Shown here: one piece after another, positions 26,094 through 34,375 of the stretch
Numbering within the stretch: position 1 is the first letter of the stretch
Layout of the letters: each line of letters starts with the position of its first letter
Source of the DNA: Citrobacter arsenatis
GTDB taxonomy: Bacteria > Pseudomonadota > Gammaproteobacteria > Enterobacterales > Enterobacteriaceae
Direction: 5' to 3'
Assembly (NCBI RefSeq): GCF_004353845.1
Contig: NZ_CP037864.1
Span: 4,588,001 to 4,652,000 of the forward strand
Length of the DNA: 64,000 nt
Position numbers and translations under genes: made by a program
Notes under the pieces: model-generated
Databases searched by the model: none
What the model saw: the letters and a program-made list of their open reading frames with translations, nothing else
What the model was told of the DNA's origin: nothing

Positions 26094-27350
26094 ATGTGTG
26101 CGAATAAAGTGACCGTATTAGTGGTAGGGGCTGGTGCGCGCGGAGAAATATATTCTCGCTATGCGCTTGAACATCCCGACAGAATGCAGGTGGTGGGTGT
26201 TGCCGAGCCCAGAGAGGCATACCGCCAGCAGTTTGTCGCACAGCATAAAATTGCCCCAAATAACGTATTTTGCGACTGGCAAGAGGCTGCGGCCCAACCC
26301 AAGATGGCCGACGTAGTACTTATTTGCACGCAGGATAATATGCACAAAGATCCAGCGGTAGCATTTGCCAATCTCGGCTATCACATTCTGCTGGAAAAAC
26401 CGCTCGCCCCTACGACAGAAGATTGCCGGATCATTATTGATGCGGTCAAACGCAACAACGTGTTACTGGCCGTCGCCCACGTTCTACGCTACACACGCTA
26501 TACGCAAAAGCTGAAATCACTGCTTGATGATGGCGTAATTGGCGATATTGTCAGCATGCAGCATCTCGAACCCGTAGGTTACTGGCATCAAGCCCACTCG
26601 TTTGTACGCGGTAACTGGCGCAATGAAGCAGAATCGTCGTTTATGCTGTTACAGAAATCCTGTCATGATTTGGACTGGATCCGTTACATCATGAGTGACA
26701 ACTGTCAGGACGTGGGTTCATTTGGCAGCCTGAGCCACTTTGTGAAAGAGAATCAGCCTGCGGGCGCCGCCGACCGCTGCCTCGATTGTCAGGTTGAAGC
26801 AACCTGCCCCTGGTCTGCCTGCAAAATTTATTTGGGTGAAAACCACAAATGCACTCCGCACTTCCGTCGGGTGCTAACTGCAGATCCCAGCGAAGAGAAT
26901 GTTCGCCAGGCACTGCGCGATGGGCCTTATGGTCGCTGTGTTTATCGTTGTGATAATGATGTGGTGGATCATCAGGTTGTTAACTTACGTTTTGCCCACC
27001 AGCAGACAGTGACCTTTACCATGACCGCGTTTACCAAAATGGAGGATAGAAAAACGCGTCTCTTTGGCACCAGAGGTTATCTGGAAGGTGATGGCGAGCA
27101 GATACGAGTATTTGATTTCCTGACGGACAAAGAAACAGTACATCAGATTGAGGAGATCGCCGCTGGAACACAAACCCAGATGGGGGGGCATGGTGGTGGC
27201 GATTACTACTTGATGGATCGCTTTATCCACGCGGTGATGGCCAACGATCAAAATATGATCCTTTCTGGCCCGGATGAATCACTGGAAAGTCACTTAATGG
27301 TCTTTGCCGCAGAGCGCGCTCGCAAGGAAAACTGTCTGGTTACGCTGTGA
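26094..27350 (+). CDS. Gfo/Idh/MocA-family NAD(P)-dependent oxidoreductase
   Basis: A 418-residue oxidoreductase. The N-terminal Rossmann fold carries VLVVGAGARGEIYSRYALEH (about 8-27) and HILLEKPLAPT with the family's EKP motif. The C-terminal alpha/beta domain begins near residue 125. A four-cysteine motif, CLDCQVEATCPWSAC (CX2CX5CX4C, about residues 230-244), looks like a zinc or Fe-S site and marks a distinct subgroup. GGHGGGDYYLMDRFIHAV is in the C-terminal part. Relatives oxidise or reduce sugar hydroxyls, or act as NAD-dependent glycosidases. With the sugar ABC genes it probably acts on the imported sugar; the reaction is unknown. Confidence 0.85.
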   Translation: MCANKVTVLVVGAGARGEIYSRYALEHPDRMQVVGVAEPREAYRQQFVAQHKIAPNNVFCDWQEAAAQPKMADVVLICTQDNMHKDPAVAFANLGYHILLEKPLAPTTEDCRIIIDAVKRNNVLLAVAHVLRYTRYTQKLKSLLDDGVIGDIVSMQHLEPVGYWHQAHSFVRGNWRNEAESSFMLLQKSCHDLDWIRYIMSDNCQDVGSFGSLSHFVKENQPAGAADRCLDCQVEATCPWSACKIYLGENHKCTPHFRRVLTADPSEENVRQALRDGPYGRCVYRCDNDVVDHQVVNLRFAHQQTVTFTMTAFTKMEDRKTRLFGTRGYLEGDGEQIRVFDFLTDKETVHQIEEIAAGTQTQMGGHGGGDYYLMDRFIHAVMANDQNMILSGPDESLESHLMVFAAERARKENCLVTL

Positions 27351-27368
27351 AGCCGGAGGAGATGAGGC

Positions 27369-28289
27369 ATGTTTTACGGTGTTGATATTGGTGGAACCAA
27401 AACTGAAATTGTCGCTTTTGATAAGGAAATGCAGGTTTGCTGGCGCAAGCGAGTTGCCACGCCAGTTCAGGATTATGAACTCTTTCTTTCGACCTTTACT
27501 TCACTTATTGATACCGCCGACTGGGCAACAGGAACGCAAGGAAAAATTGGCATCGGCATGCCCGGTCTGATGGACAGACATACCGGAAAACTACTGTCAT
27601 CTAACGTGCCTTGCCTGACCGGACGCCAGGTGATGAACGATCTTGCTCACCGCCTCAATCGTTCGGTTGAACTGGACAATGACTGCTGCTGCTTTGCGCT
27701 TTCGGAAGCCCATACCCAGCAGGCTCGCCAGTTCTCCAGAATTTTTGGTGCCATTATTGGCACCGGCATGGGCGGAGGATTAGTCATTGACGGTCAGCTG
27801 TATCGGGGTCGCAACCGAATGGCCAGTGAGTTTGGCCATTTACCGCTTCCGGCAACGTTTATGCGCCGTTACCACTTGCCGGAACTGAAGTGCGGCTGTG
27901 GCTTGCAAGGGTGCCTGGAACGCTATCAATCCGGCCCTGGTTTACTGTGGCTCCACAAACACTTCAGTGGTGAACAGCTCAAAATGGAGACCCTGCTGGA
28001 GCACTATCGTCATGGCAATGCCAGCGCAGTTACTACTATAGAAGCATGGATTGATATGTTGGGTTGCACGCTGGCGCAATTGCAGTTGATTCTGGATGTC
28101 GATGCTTTTGTTCTCGGCGGTGGGGTTTCCAACATTGAGGAAATGTATACGTTGCTACCGCAAGCCATGTCACGTTATTTGTTTCCGGGATTAGAGCCTG
28201 CCCGCGTATTCCCGGCCATTCATGGCGCGTCCAGCGGGGTTCGCGGTGCCGCATTACTGCTGGTTGAACAGGGTACGCTGACCCACTAA
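27369..28289 (+). CDS. ROK-family sugar kinase, NagK-like
   Basis: A 306-residue ROK kinase most like N-acetylglucosamine kinase NagK. Motifs are YGVDIGGTKTEIVAFD (phosphate 1), GIGMPGLMDRHTG, LDNDCCCFALSEA with the catalytic Asp, GTGMGGGLVIDGQLYRG, and the zinc motif CGCGLQGCLE. Three adjacent Cys (NDCCCF) replace the usual NDANCF. It ends the ABC operon 18 bases after the oxidoreductase. It should phosphorylate a hexose or N-acetylhexosamine in the cytoplasm; it is a likely entry point to the neighbouring amino-sugar pathway, but the substrate is inferred. Confidence 0.88.
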   Translation: MFYGVDIGGTKTEIVAFDKEMQVCWRKRVATPVQDYELFLSTFTSLIDTADWATGTQGKIGIGMPGLMDRHTGKLLSSNVPCLTGRQVMNDLAHRLNRSVELDNDCCCFALSEAHTQQARQFSRIFGAIIGTGMGGGLVIDGQLYRGRNRMASEFGHLPLPATFMRRYHLPELKCGCGLQGCLERYQSGPGLLWLHKHFSGEQLKMETLLEHYRHGNASAVTTIEAWIDMLGCTLAQLQLILDVDAFVLGGGVSNIEEMYTLLPQAMSRYLFPGLEPARVFPAIHGASSGVRGAALLLVEQGTLTH

Positions 28290-28290
28290 A

Positions 28291-28324
28291 AAACTGCTGG
28301 CGAGATTTCCTCGCCAGCAGTTTC
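28291..28324. terminator. Bidirectional terminator between convergent genes
   Basis: AAACTGCTGGCGAG and CTCGCCAGCAGTTT form a long perfect stem with a 5-base loop, with A/T runs on both sides. It lies between the ROK kinase and the convergent regulator, so it should end both transcripts. Confidence 0.92.
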
Positions 28325-28326
28325 AG

Positions 28327-29097
28327 TTATTCATCTGCAATCACCACATCCACCCCCAGTTGGATTAAGGCCCGGTGATAATTTTCAGGGATCCCGCTGT
28401 CGGTAATAACCCGGTCAATACCGCTGATTTCGCTAATCATGCAGAAACTTTTGCGGCCAAACTTGCTGGAGTCAGCCACTACCGTGACCTCCTGTGCAAC
28501 CTCACACATCACCTGATTAAGATGCGCTTCTCCCGGATGCGGCGTGGTAATTCCCGCTTCCAGGCAGAATCCGTCAACGCCTAAAAAAAGCTTATCAAAC
28601 CGATATTGTCTGAGCTGGTGTTCTGCTGAAGGGCCATACAATGAATAGACGCTTTGCCTGACGTTCCCACCCAGAATCATGACATCTACGCGCTCAAAAT
28701 TCGCCAGTTCCCAGGCAATGTTAAGCGCATTAGTCATCACCACCAGGTCACGGCGATTCTTTAACATGGGAGGAATGAGCGTGGTGGTCGAACCGGAATC
28801 GAGGATTAACGTGTCACCATCTTTCACAAAGCTGGCCGCTTTTTCGGCAATACGCGTTTTCACATCGCGATTCAGCCGGTCCTTATCCTGCAAAGGCCGA
28901 TCAAGGGCAAAGTGCTGATTGAGAACCGCCCCACCGTAGGAGCGCATGACGCACCCCTTTTGCTCCAGATAACGTAAGTCGTTGCGGATCGTGACCGATG
29001 ACACACCAAAATGGACGCTCAGTGGCTCGACACGAACGCTACCCTGATCGCACAGCAGATCGATTATTTGCTCGCGACGTCTTAAGTTATCCAGCAT
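28327..29097 (-). CDS. DeoR-family repressor, AgaR-like
   Basis: A 256-residue DeoR/GlpR-type regulator. The N-terminal winged helix is VRVEPLSVHFGVSSVTIRND (about 20-39), followed by GGAV and a C-terminal sugar-phosphate sensing domain with ILDSGSTT, VMTNALNIA, LFLGVDGFCLEAGITTPHPG and VVADSSKFGRKSF. It resembles AgaR at 29422 throughout and is probably a paralogue. It faces the ABC/oxidoreductase/kinase operon convergently and is its most likely regulator. TTTCGTTTT motifs lie just upstream of its start (29148-29165), so autoregulation or cross-regulation with AgaR is possible. Confidence 0.88.
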   Translation of the reverse strand: MLDNLRRREQIIDLLCDQGSVRVEPLSVHFGVSSVTIRNDLRYLEQKGCVMRSYGGAVLNQHFALDRPLQDKDRLNRDVKTRIAEKAASFVKDGDTLILDSGSTTTLIPPMLKNRRDLVVMTNALNIAWELANFERVDVMILGGNVRQSVYSLYGPSAEHQLRQYRFDKLFLGVDGFCLEAGITTPHPGEAHLNQVMCEVAQEVTVVADSSKFGRKSFCMISEISGIDRVITDSGIPENYHRALIQLGVDVVIADE

Positions 29098-29141
29098 TTC
29101 TATTGCTCCATCAAATATTCATGTTGTTTTGTTTTAGCGCT

Positions 29142-29280
29142 TTAGCACTTTCGTTTTCTTTTGAATATATTACATCAGAAGCAATAAGGTGAATTTGTGC
29201 GCGCAGGCCCAGCATTTAATTTAACAAAAACTGACTATTTTCTTTCGTTTTAGCAAACCGAAACGAAGAAAACCGAAAAA
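29142..29280. promoter_or_regulatory. AgaR-like operator motifs upstream of the DeoR-family gene
   Basis: CTTTCGTTTTCTTTTGAA (29148-29165) and CTTTCGTTTTAGC (29242-29254) repeat the AgaR-type half site. CCGAAACGAAG follows at about 29258-29268, in inverted form. The gap 29098-29421 otherwise holds only the agaR terminator and AT-rich DNA. Confidence 0.6.
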
Positions 29281-29334
29281 ATGAAAAGACTCAAAACGGG
29301 TAAGATGCGAGAAAGAGACGGGAAGCATACAAAA

Positions 29335-29366
29335 AAACGAAAGCGAGCTACTAAAAAAGCTCGCTT
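29335..29366 (-). terminator. agaR terminator
   Basis: On the minus strand AGCGAGC and GCTCGCTT form a hairpin followed by TCGTTTTTTT, downstream of the agaR stop. Confidence 0.8.
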
Positions 29367-29421
29367 ATGGTTTGTTTTCGTTTAATTGAAAGGGATCACA
29401 TTTTTGAATTTTAGCGTGGGA

Positions 29422-30228
29422 TTACTCAACAATGATCACTTCAACACCGCTGCGGCGTAGCTCCTGCAAGCTCTCGTCAGGGATGCCTTCATCAACAATG
29501 ATGGTATGGATCCGCTGGGTATCAATGATCTTATGCAGGCTCGAGCGGTTAAACTTCGACGAGTCGGTAACAACAATAATACGCTCAGCCACTTCACACA
29601 TCCGGCGGTTGAGACGCGCTTCATCTTCGTTGTGCGTGCTAACACCACGCTCTAAATCGATAGCATCAACGCCAAGAAATAGCATGTCGAAGTGATAATT
29701 TTGTAGCGATTGTTCTGCCTGATCGCCATAAAAAGATTGCGACTGACGACGCAAATGGCCGCCGGTCATCAGCAGCTCAACCCCTTCGGCTTCCAGTAGC
29801 GCATTGGCGACATTCATACCGTTGGTCATCGCAATGACATTGGTATGCTGGCGCATCAGGCGGGCAATTTCATACGTCGTGGTGCCGGAGTCAAGGATCA
29901 CGCGGTGTCCCGGTTTGATCAACTCCGCGGCGGCTTTGGCAATACTGCGTTTTACCGCCGTATTGAGTGAGCTTTTGTCTTCAACAGATGGCTCCACAAC
30001 AGGCGCATTGCTTTCGCAAATCAGCGCTCCACCATAGGCACGTACCGCAATCCCCTGCTTTTCCAGAAAGGCGAGGTCGTTTCGAATAGTGACCGTTGAG
30101 ACGCCAAAAAATAAGGAAAGATCGTTAACCTGAACGCTTCCCTGCTGCCGTAACCGCTGGATGATCTGCTCACGTCTTTCGCTGGTGCCGATAACGCGCT
30201 TGTCTGCAGAGGACTCGGTGTTACTCAT
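29422..30228 (-). CDS. agaR: AgaR, DeoR-family repressor of the aga genes
   Basis: A 268-residue DeoR-family repressor matching E. coli AgaR, which controls N-acetylgalactosamine/galactosamine genes. The winged helix is VQVNDLSLFFGVSTVTIRND (about 36-55). The effector domain contains ILDSGTTTYEIARLM, MTNGMNVANALLEAEG, FDMLFLGVDAIDLERGVSTH and VVTDSSKFNRSSL. It is divergent from kbaZ. Operator motifs lie in the shared gap, so it probably represses itself and the operon until an amino-sugar phosphate binds. Confidence 0.94.
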   Translation of the reverse strand: MSNTESSADKRVIGTSERREQIIQRLRQQGSVQVNDLSLFFGVSTVTIRNDLAFLEKQGIAVRAYGGALICESNAPVVEPSVEDKSSLNTAVKRSIAKAAAELIKPGHRVILDSGTTTYEIARLMRQHTNVIAMTNGMNVANALLEAEGVELLMTGGHLRRQSQSFYGDQAEQSLQNYHFDMLFLGVDAIDLERGVSTHNEDEARLNRRMCEVAERIIVVTDSSKFNRSSLHKIIDTQRIHTIIVDEGIPDESLQELRRSGVEVIIVE

Positions 30229-30248
30229 AAGAAATCCTTTAGTTGAAT

Positions 30249-30443
30249 CTTTCGTTTTATTTCGTTTCCCCTATTAACGCCTTTCTTTTATGCGAATGCA
30301 AGCCCCGCAAGCGGGTAAGAGCTGGACAAGCTTACGCTGAAACCTTTCATTGTGTTTCTTTTGTGAAACAGATCGGAAAACCATTATCTTTCGTTTTATT
30401 TTTATAACACCATGATGCAGTATTAAATGAAACAAAACGAAAG
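30249..30443. promoter_or_regulatory. AgaR operators in the agaR/kbaZ gap
   Basis: Three copies of the operator: CTTTCGTTTTATTTCGTTT at 30249-30267, CTTTCGTTTTATTTTTA at 30388-30404, and the inverted AAATGAAACAAAACGAAAG at 30425-30443. In E. coli AgaR binds this TTTCGTTT-type repeat at the agaR, kbaZ and agaS promoters. A partial CRP-like half site, TTTGTGAAACAGATC, lies at 30360-30374. Confidence 0.8.
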
Positions 30444-30477
30444 ATTGATGTCGCAGTAATCTGACCTGGAGAGGAAA

Positions 30478-31773
30478 GTGAAACATCTAACTAAAATGGT
30501 CGAGCAGCATAAACGGGGGAAGGCAAACGGGATTTATGCCGTTTGTTCCGCGCATCCAATCGTACTGGAAGCCGCAATACGCTACGCCCATGCAAACCAT
30601 ACACCGCTGTTGATCGAAGCAACCTCTAATCAGGTTGACCAGTTTGGTGGCTATACGGGTATGACACCAGCCGATTTTCGCAGTTTTGTCTGCGGTTTAG
30701 CCGACTCGCTTGATTTTTCTCAGGATATGCTAATTCTCGGCGGAGACCATCTTGGACCAAACCGTTGGCAAAATTTGCCAGCGGAGCAGGCAATGGCCAA
30801 CGCTGACGATCTGATCAAGAGCTATGTCGCCGCAGGCTTTAAAAAAATCCACCTCGATTGCAGCATGTCTTGTGCCAACGACCCGGTTCCACTGACGGAT
30901 GAAATCGTCGCTGAGCGCGCCGCACGCCTGGCCAAAGTCGCCGAAGAAACCTGTATGGCACATTTTGGCAAGTCTGACCTGGTCTATGTGATTGGCACAG
31001 AAGTTCCGGTTCCTGGTGGCGCACACGAAGCGTTAACCGAACTGGTGGTTACAACACCAGATGCCGCACGCGCAACGCTGCAGGCGCACTATCACGCCTT
31101 TGAAAAGCGCGGGCTGGAGGGTATCTGGCCGCGAATTATCGCTCTGGTTGTGCAACCTGGCGTTGAATTCGATCATACACACATCATTGATTATCAACCT
31201 CAGAAAGCCGTAGCGCTCAGCAAAATGGTGGAAGACTACGACACGCTGGTTTTTGAAGCGCATTCTACCGATTACCAAACGCCACTGTCCTTGCGCCAAC
31301 TGGTGATAGACCACTTCGCTATTCTGAAAGTGGGACCCGCGCTGACCTTCGCCCTACGCGAAGCGCTGTTCTCGTTAGCTGCCATTGAAGAAGAATTGCT
31401 ACCTGCAAAAGCCTGTTCAGGCCTGCGACACGTGCTGGAAAGCGTGATGCTTGATAGACCAGAGTACTGGCAGAGCCACTATCACGGCGATGGCAACGCA
31501 CGCCGTCTGGCCCGCGGATATAGCTACTCCGATCGGGTTCGTTACTACTGGCCAGACAGCCAGATTGATGAGGCATTCGAACGTCTGGTGCGTAACCTGG
31601 CCGACGAACCGATCCCATTACCGCTGATTAGCCAGTATCTACCCTTGCAGTACGTCAAAGTGCGCGAGGGAGATCTCAGCGCGACACCGCGAGAACTCAT
31701 CATTAATCATATTCAGGACATACTGCAGCAATATCACTGCGCCTGCCTGGGTGCTCCAGATCGTAACGCATAA
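30478..31773 (+). CDS. kbaZ: Tagatose-bisphosphate aldolase subunit KbaZ (AgaZ)
   Basis: A 431-residue GatZ/KbaZ-family protein that stabilises and is needed for full activity of the catalytic aldolase KbaY. Motifs are NGIYAVCSAHPIVLEAAIRY (about 17-36), LGGDHLGPNRWQ and FEAHSTDYQTP. The start is GTG at 30478, preceded by GGAGAGG; the next residues KHLTKMV match E. coli. It is the first gene of the kbaZ-agaVWEFA transcript. With KbaY it splits tagatose 1,6-bisphosphate to dihydroxyacetone phosphate and glyceraldehyde 3-phosphate. Confidence 0.95.
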   Translation: MKHLTKMVEQHKRGKANGIYAVCSAHPIVLEAAIRYAHANHTPLLIEATSNQVDQFGGYTGMTPADFRSFVCGLADSLDFSQDMLILGGDHLGPNRWQNLPAEQAMANADDLIKSYVAAGFKKIHLDCSMSCANDPVPLTDEIVAERAARLAKVAEETCMAHFGKSDLVYVIGTEVPVPGGAHEALTELVVTTPDAARATLQAHYHAFEKRGLEGIWPRIIALVVQPGVEFDHTHIIDYQPQKAVALSKMVEDYDTLVFEAHSTDYQTPLSLRQLVIDHFAILKVGPALTFALREALFSLAAIEEELLPAKACSGLRHVLESVMLDRPEYWQSHYHGDGNARRLARGYSYSDRVRYYWPDSQIDEAFERLVRNLADEPIPLPLISQYLPLQYVKVREGDLSATPRELIINHIQDILQQYHCACLGAPDRNA

Positions 31774-31792
31774 CAAAAAAGAGAAAAATACC

Positions 31793-32266
31793 ATGCCAAA
31801 CATTGTATTAAGTCGCATTGATGAACGTCTGATTCACGGTCAGGTTGGTGTGCAATGGGTTGGGTTTGCGGGGGCAAACCTGGTGCTGGTCGCTAATGAC
31901 GAGGTGGCTGAAGATCCAGTGCAGCAAAATCTGATGGAAATGGTACTGGCAGAAGGGATCGCCGTACGCTTCTGGTCACTACAAAAAGTGATCGACAATA
32001 TTCACCGTGCCGCCGATCGCCAGAAAATTCTGTTGGTCTGCAAATCGCCTGCAGATTTCTTACGTCTGGTTGAAGGCGGTGTTCCTGTTAACCGTATCAA
32101 CGTTGGCAATATGCACTACGCCAACGGCAAGCAACAAATCGCCAAAACGGTTTCTGTAGACGCTGCCGATATTGCAGCGTTCAACGGGCTAAAAACCGCT
32201 GGGGTGGAATGCTTCGTTCAGGGCGTTCCAACAGAACCCGCCCAGGACCTCTATAAACTTCTCTGA
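31793..32266 (+). CDS. agaV: PTS EIIB component, N-acetylgalactosamine-specific AgaV
   Basis: A 157-residue mannose-family PTS EIIB protein. The phosphorylated His is H15 in VLSRIDERLIHGQVGVQW. It receives phosphate from AgaF and passes it to incoming GalNAc at the AgaW/AgaE membrane channel. The ATG at 31793 is the family-consistent start (MPNIVLSRIDE); an upstream in-frame start would overlap kbaZ. It is followed by agaW with a 10-base gap. Confidence 0.95.
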   Translation: MPNIVLSRIDERLIHGQVGVQWVGFAGANLVLVANDEVAEDPVQQNLMEMVLAEGIAVRFWSLQKVIDNIHRAADRQKILLVCKSPADFLRLVEGGVPVNRINVGNMHYANGKQQIAKTVSVDAADIAAFNGLKTAGVECFVQGVPTEPAQDLYKLL

Positions 32267-32276
32267 GGGATTCACA

Positions 32277-33056
32277 ATGGAAATCAGTCTGTTGCAGGCT
32301 TTTGCGTTGGGTATTCTCGCCTTTATTGCAGGCCTGGATATGTTCAACGGGTTAACGCACATGCACCGCCCGGTTGTTCTCGGGCCACTGGTCGGCCTGA
32401 TTCTGGGCGATCTGCATACCGGTATTTTAACAGGTGGTACGCTGGAACTGGTGTGGATGGGTCTTGCCCCACTAGCGGGAGCTCAACCGCCAAACGTTAT
32501 TATCGGCACTATCGTGGGAACCACGTTTGCCATAACGACCGGAGTGAAACCCGAAGTTGCCGTAGGTGTGGCGGTACCGTTCGCCGTGGCGGTACAGATG
32601 GGGATTACCTTCCTGTTCTCTGTAATGTCAGGAGTGATGGCACGCTGCGATCGCATGGCAGCGAATGCCGATACCGCCGGGATTGAGCGAGTCAACTATC
32701 TGGCGTTACTCGCGCTGGGGACCTTCTACTTTTTATGCGCGTTCCTGCCGATTTACTTTGGCGCGGAACATGCCAAAACCGCGATAGATGTTCTGCCGAC
32801 GCGTCTGATTGACGGCCTGGGTGTGGCCGGCGGCATCATGCCAGCTATCGGCTTCGCCGTACTGCTGAAAATCATGATGAAAAACGTTTATATCCCCTAC
32901 TTCATTTTGGGCTTTGTAGCCGCAGCCTGGCTCAAACTCCCCGTGCTGGCGATTGCCGCAGCAGCACTGGCAATGGCGCTGATCGATTTTCTGCGTAAAT
33001 CACCTGAACCTACAGCTCCCGCAGCACAAAAAGAGGAATTCGAAGATGGCATCTAA
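32277..33056 (+). CDS. agaW: PTS EIIC component AgaW (full length)
   Basis: A 259-residue EIIC membrane protein of the mannose/sorbose PTS family, with several hydrophobic helices and the motif GDLHTGILTGGTLELVWMGL. In E. coli K-12 agaW is truncated and agaE/agaF are missing, so K-12 cannot grow on GalNAc; here the gene is intact. It overlaps the start of agaE by 11 bases, indicating translational coupling. Confidence 0.94.
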   Translation: MEISLLQAFALGILAFIAGLDMFNGLTHMHRPVVLGPLVGLILGDLHTGILTGGTLELVWMGLAPLAGAQPPNVIIGTIVGTTFAITTGVKPEVAVGVAVPFAVAVQMGITFLFSVMSGVMARCDRMAANADTAGIERVNYLALLALGTFYFLCAFLPIYFGAEHAKTAIDVLPTRLIDGLGVAGGIMPAIGFAVLLKIMMKNVYIPYFILGFVAAAWLKLPVLAIAAAALAMALIDFLRKSPEPTAPAAQKEEFEDGI

Positions 33057-33924
33057 TCAAACGGCTCTGCCGAACGTTTCCGATACCGAAGAAACGCTGC
33101 TGACCGGCAGCAATGAAAACGTCTACGAAGACCAGAATATCGGTGCCGAGCTGACGAAAAAGGATATCAACCGTGTTGCCTGGCGTTCAATGCTGTTGCA
33201 GGCCTCTTTTAACTACGAACGTATGCAGGCATCAGGGTGGTTGTACGGCCTGTTACCTGCACTGAAAAAGATCCATACCAACAAACGCGATCTGGCGCGA
33301 TCGATGAAAGGCCATATGGGTTTCTTCAATACGCACCCGTTCCTGGTCACGTTTGTTATCGGGATTATCCTGGCAATGGAACGCTCCAAGCAGGATGTAA
33401 ACAGTATTCAAAGTACCAAGATTGCCGTAGGTGCGCCGCTTGGTGGTATCGGTGATGCCATGTTCTGGTTAACGTTGCTGCCTATTTGCGGCGGTATCGG
33501 GGCCAGTCTGGCGTTGCAAGGCTCTATTCTTGGCGCAGTGGTCTTTATTGTTATGTTTAACGTGGTTCATCTTGGTTTGCGCTTTGGGCTGGCACACTAT
33601 GCTTATCGGATGGGCGTTGCCGCCATCCCGCTGATTAAAGCTAACACCAAAAAGGTTGGACATGCGGCATCCATCGTTGGGATGACGGTGATCGGTGCGC
33701 TGGTAGCGACCTATGTTCGCCTGAGCACTACGCTGGAAATCACTGCTGGCGATGCGGTAGTGAAACTACAAACAGACGTGATAGACAAGCTGATGCCTGC
33801 TTTTTTACCGCTGGTCTACACATTAACCATGTTCTGGCTGGTCCGCCGTGGCTGGAGTCCTCTGCGCCTTATCGCCATTACCGTGGTGCTCGGCGTCGTA
33901 GGTAAGTTCTGTCACTTCCTGTAA
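33046..33924 (+). CDS. agaE: PTS EIID component AgaE
   Basis: A 292-residue EIID membrane component of the mannose-family PTS. LTKKDINRVAWRSMLLQASF is the conserved N-terminal motif, GAPLGGIGDAMFWLTLLPI is characteristic, and helices follow. A longer-than-usual hydrophilic N-terminus (about 35 residues) precedes the domain. It partners AgaW in the translocation complex and overlaps agaW at its 5' end. Confidence 0.95.
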   Translation: MASNQTALPNVSDTEETLLTGSNENVYEDQNIGAELTKKDINRVAWRSMLLQASFNYERMQASGWLYGLLPALKKIHTNKRDLARSMKGHMGFFNTHPFLVTFVIGIILAMERSKQDVNSIQSTKIAVGAPLGGIGDAMFWLTLLPICGGIGASLALQGSILGAVVFIVMFNVVHLGLRFGLAHYAYRMGVAAIPLIKANTKKVGHAASIVGMTVIGALVATYVRLSTTLEITAGDAVVKLQTDVIDKLMPAFLPLVYTLTMFWLVRRGWSPLRLIAITVVLGVVGKFCHFL

Positions 33925-33940
33925 ATATAAGGGGTTGTAG

Positions 33941-34375
33941 ATGTTAGGTATTATTTTGACGGGTCATGGCGGTTTTGCCAGCGGAATGGAAAAAGCGATG
34001 CAACAGATTTTGGGTGAACAAACTCAGTTCATCGCCATCGACTTTCCGGAAACCTCAACCACTGCCTTACTCACCTCGCAACTTGAACACGCGGTGAGTG
34101 AACTGGATACTCAGCAAGACATCGTGTTTCTGACAGACCTGTTGGGCGGGACGCCATTCCGCGTCGCTTCCACGTTGGCCATGCAAAGGCAAGGCACCGA
34201 AGTGATCACCGGTACCAATCTACAACTGCTACTGGAGATGGTGCTGGAGCGTGACGGCCTGAGCAGCGAAGCGTTTCGTTTGCAGGCGCTGGAGTGCGGA
34301 CATCGGGGCTTAACCAGCCTGGTGGACGAACTGGGGCGCTGTCGCGAGGAAAAGCCCGTTGAGGAAGGGATATGA
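33941..34375 (+). CDS. agaF: PTS EIIA component AgaF
   Basis: A 144-residue cytoplasmic EIIA of the mannose family. The phosphorylated His is H9 in MLGIILTGHGGFASGMEKAM. The segment DIVFLTDLLGGTPFRVAS is conserved. It takes phosphate from HPr and passes it to AgaV. It overlaps agaA by four bases (ATGA), so the two are probably coupled. Confidence 0.95.
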   Translation: MLGIILTGHGGFASGMEKAMQQILGEQTQFIAIDFPETSTTALLTSQLEHAVSELDTQQDIVFLTDLLGGTPFRVASTLAMQRQGTEVITGTNLQLLLEMVLERDGLSSEAFRLQALECGHRGLTSLVDELGRCREEKPVEEGI

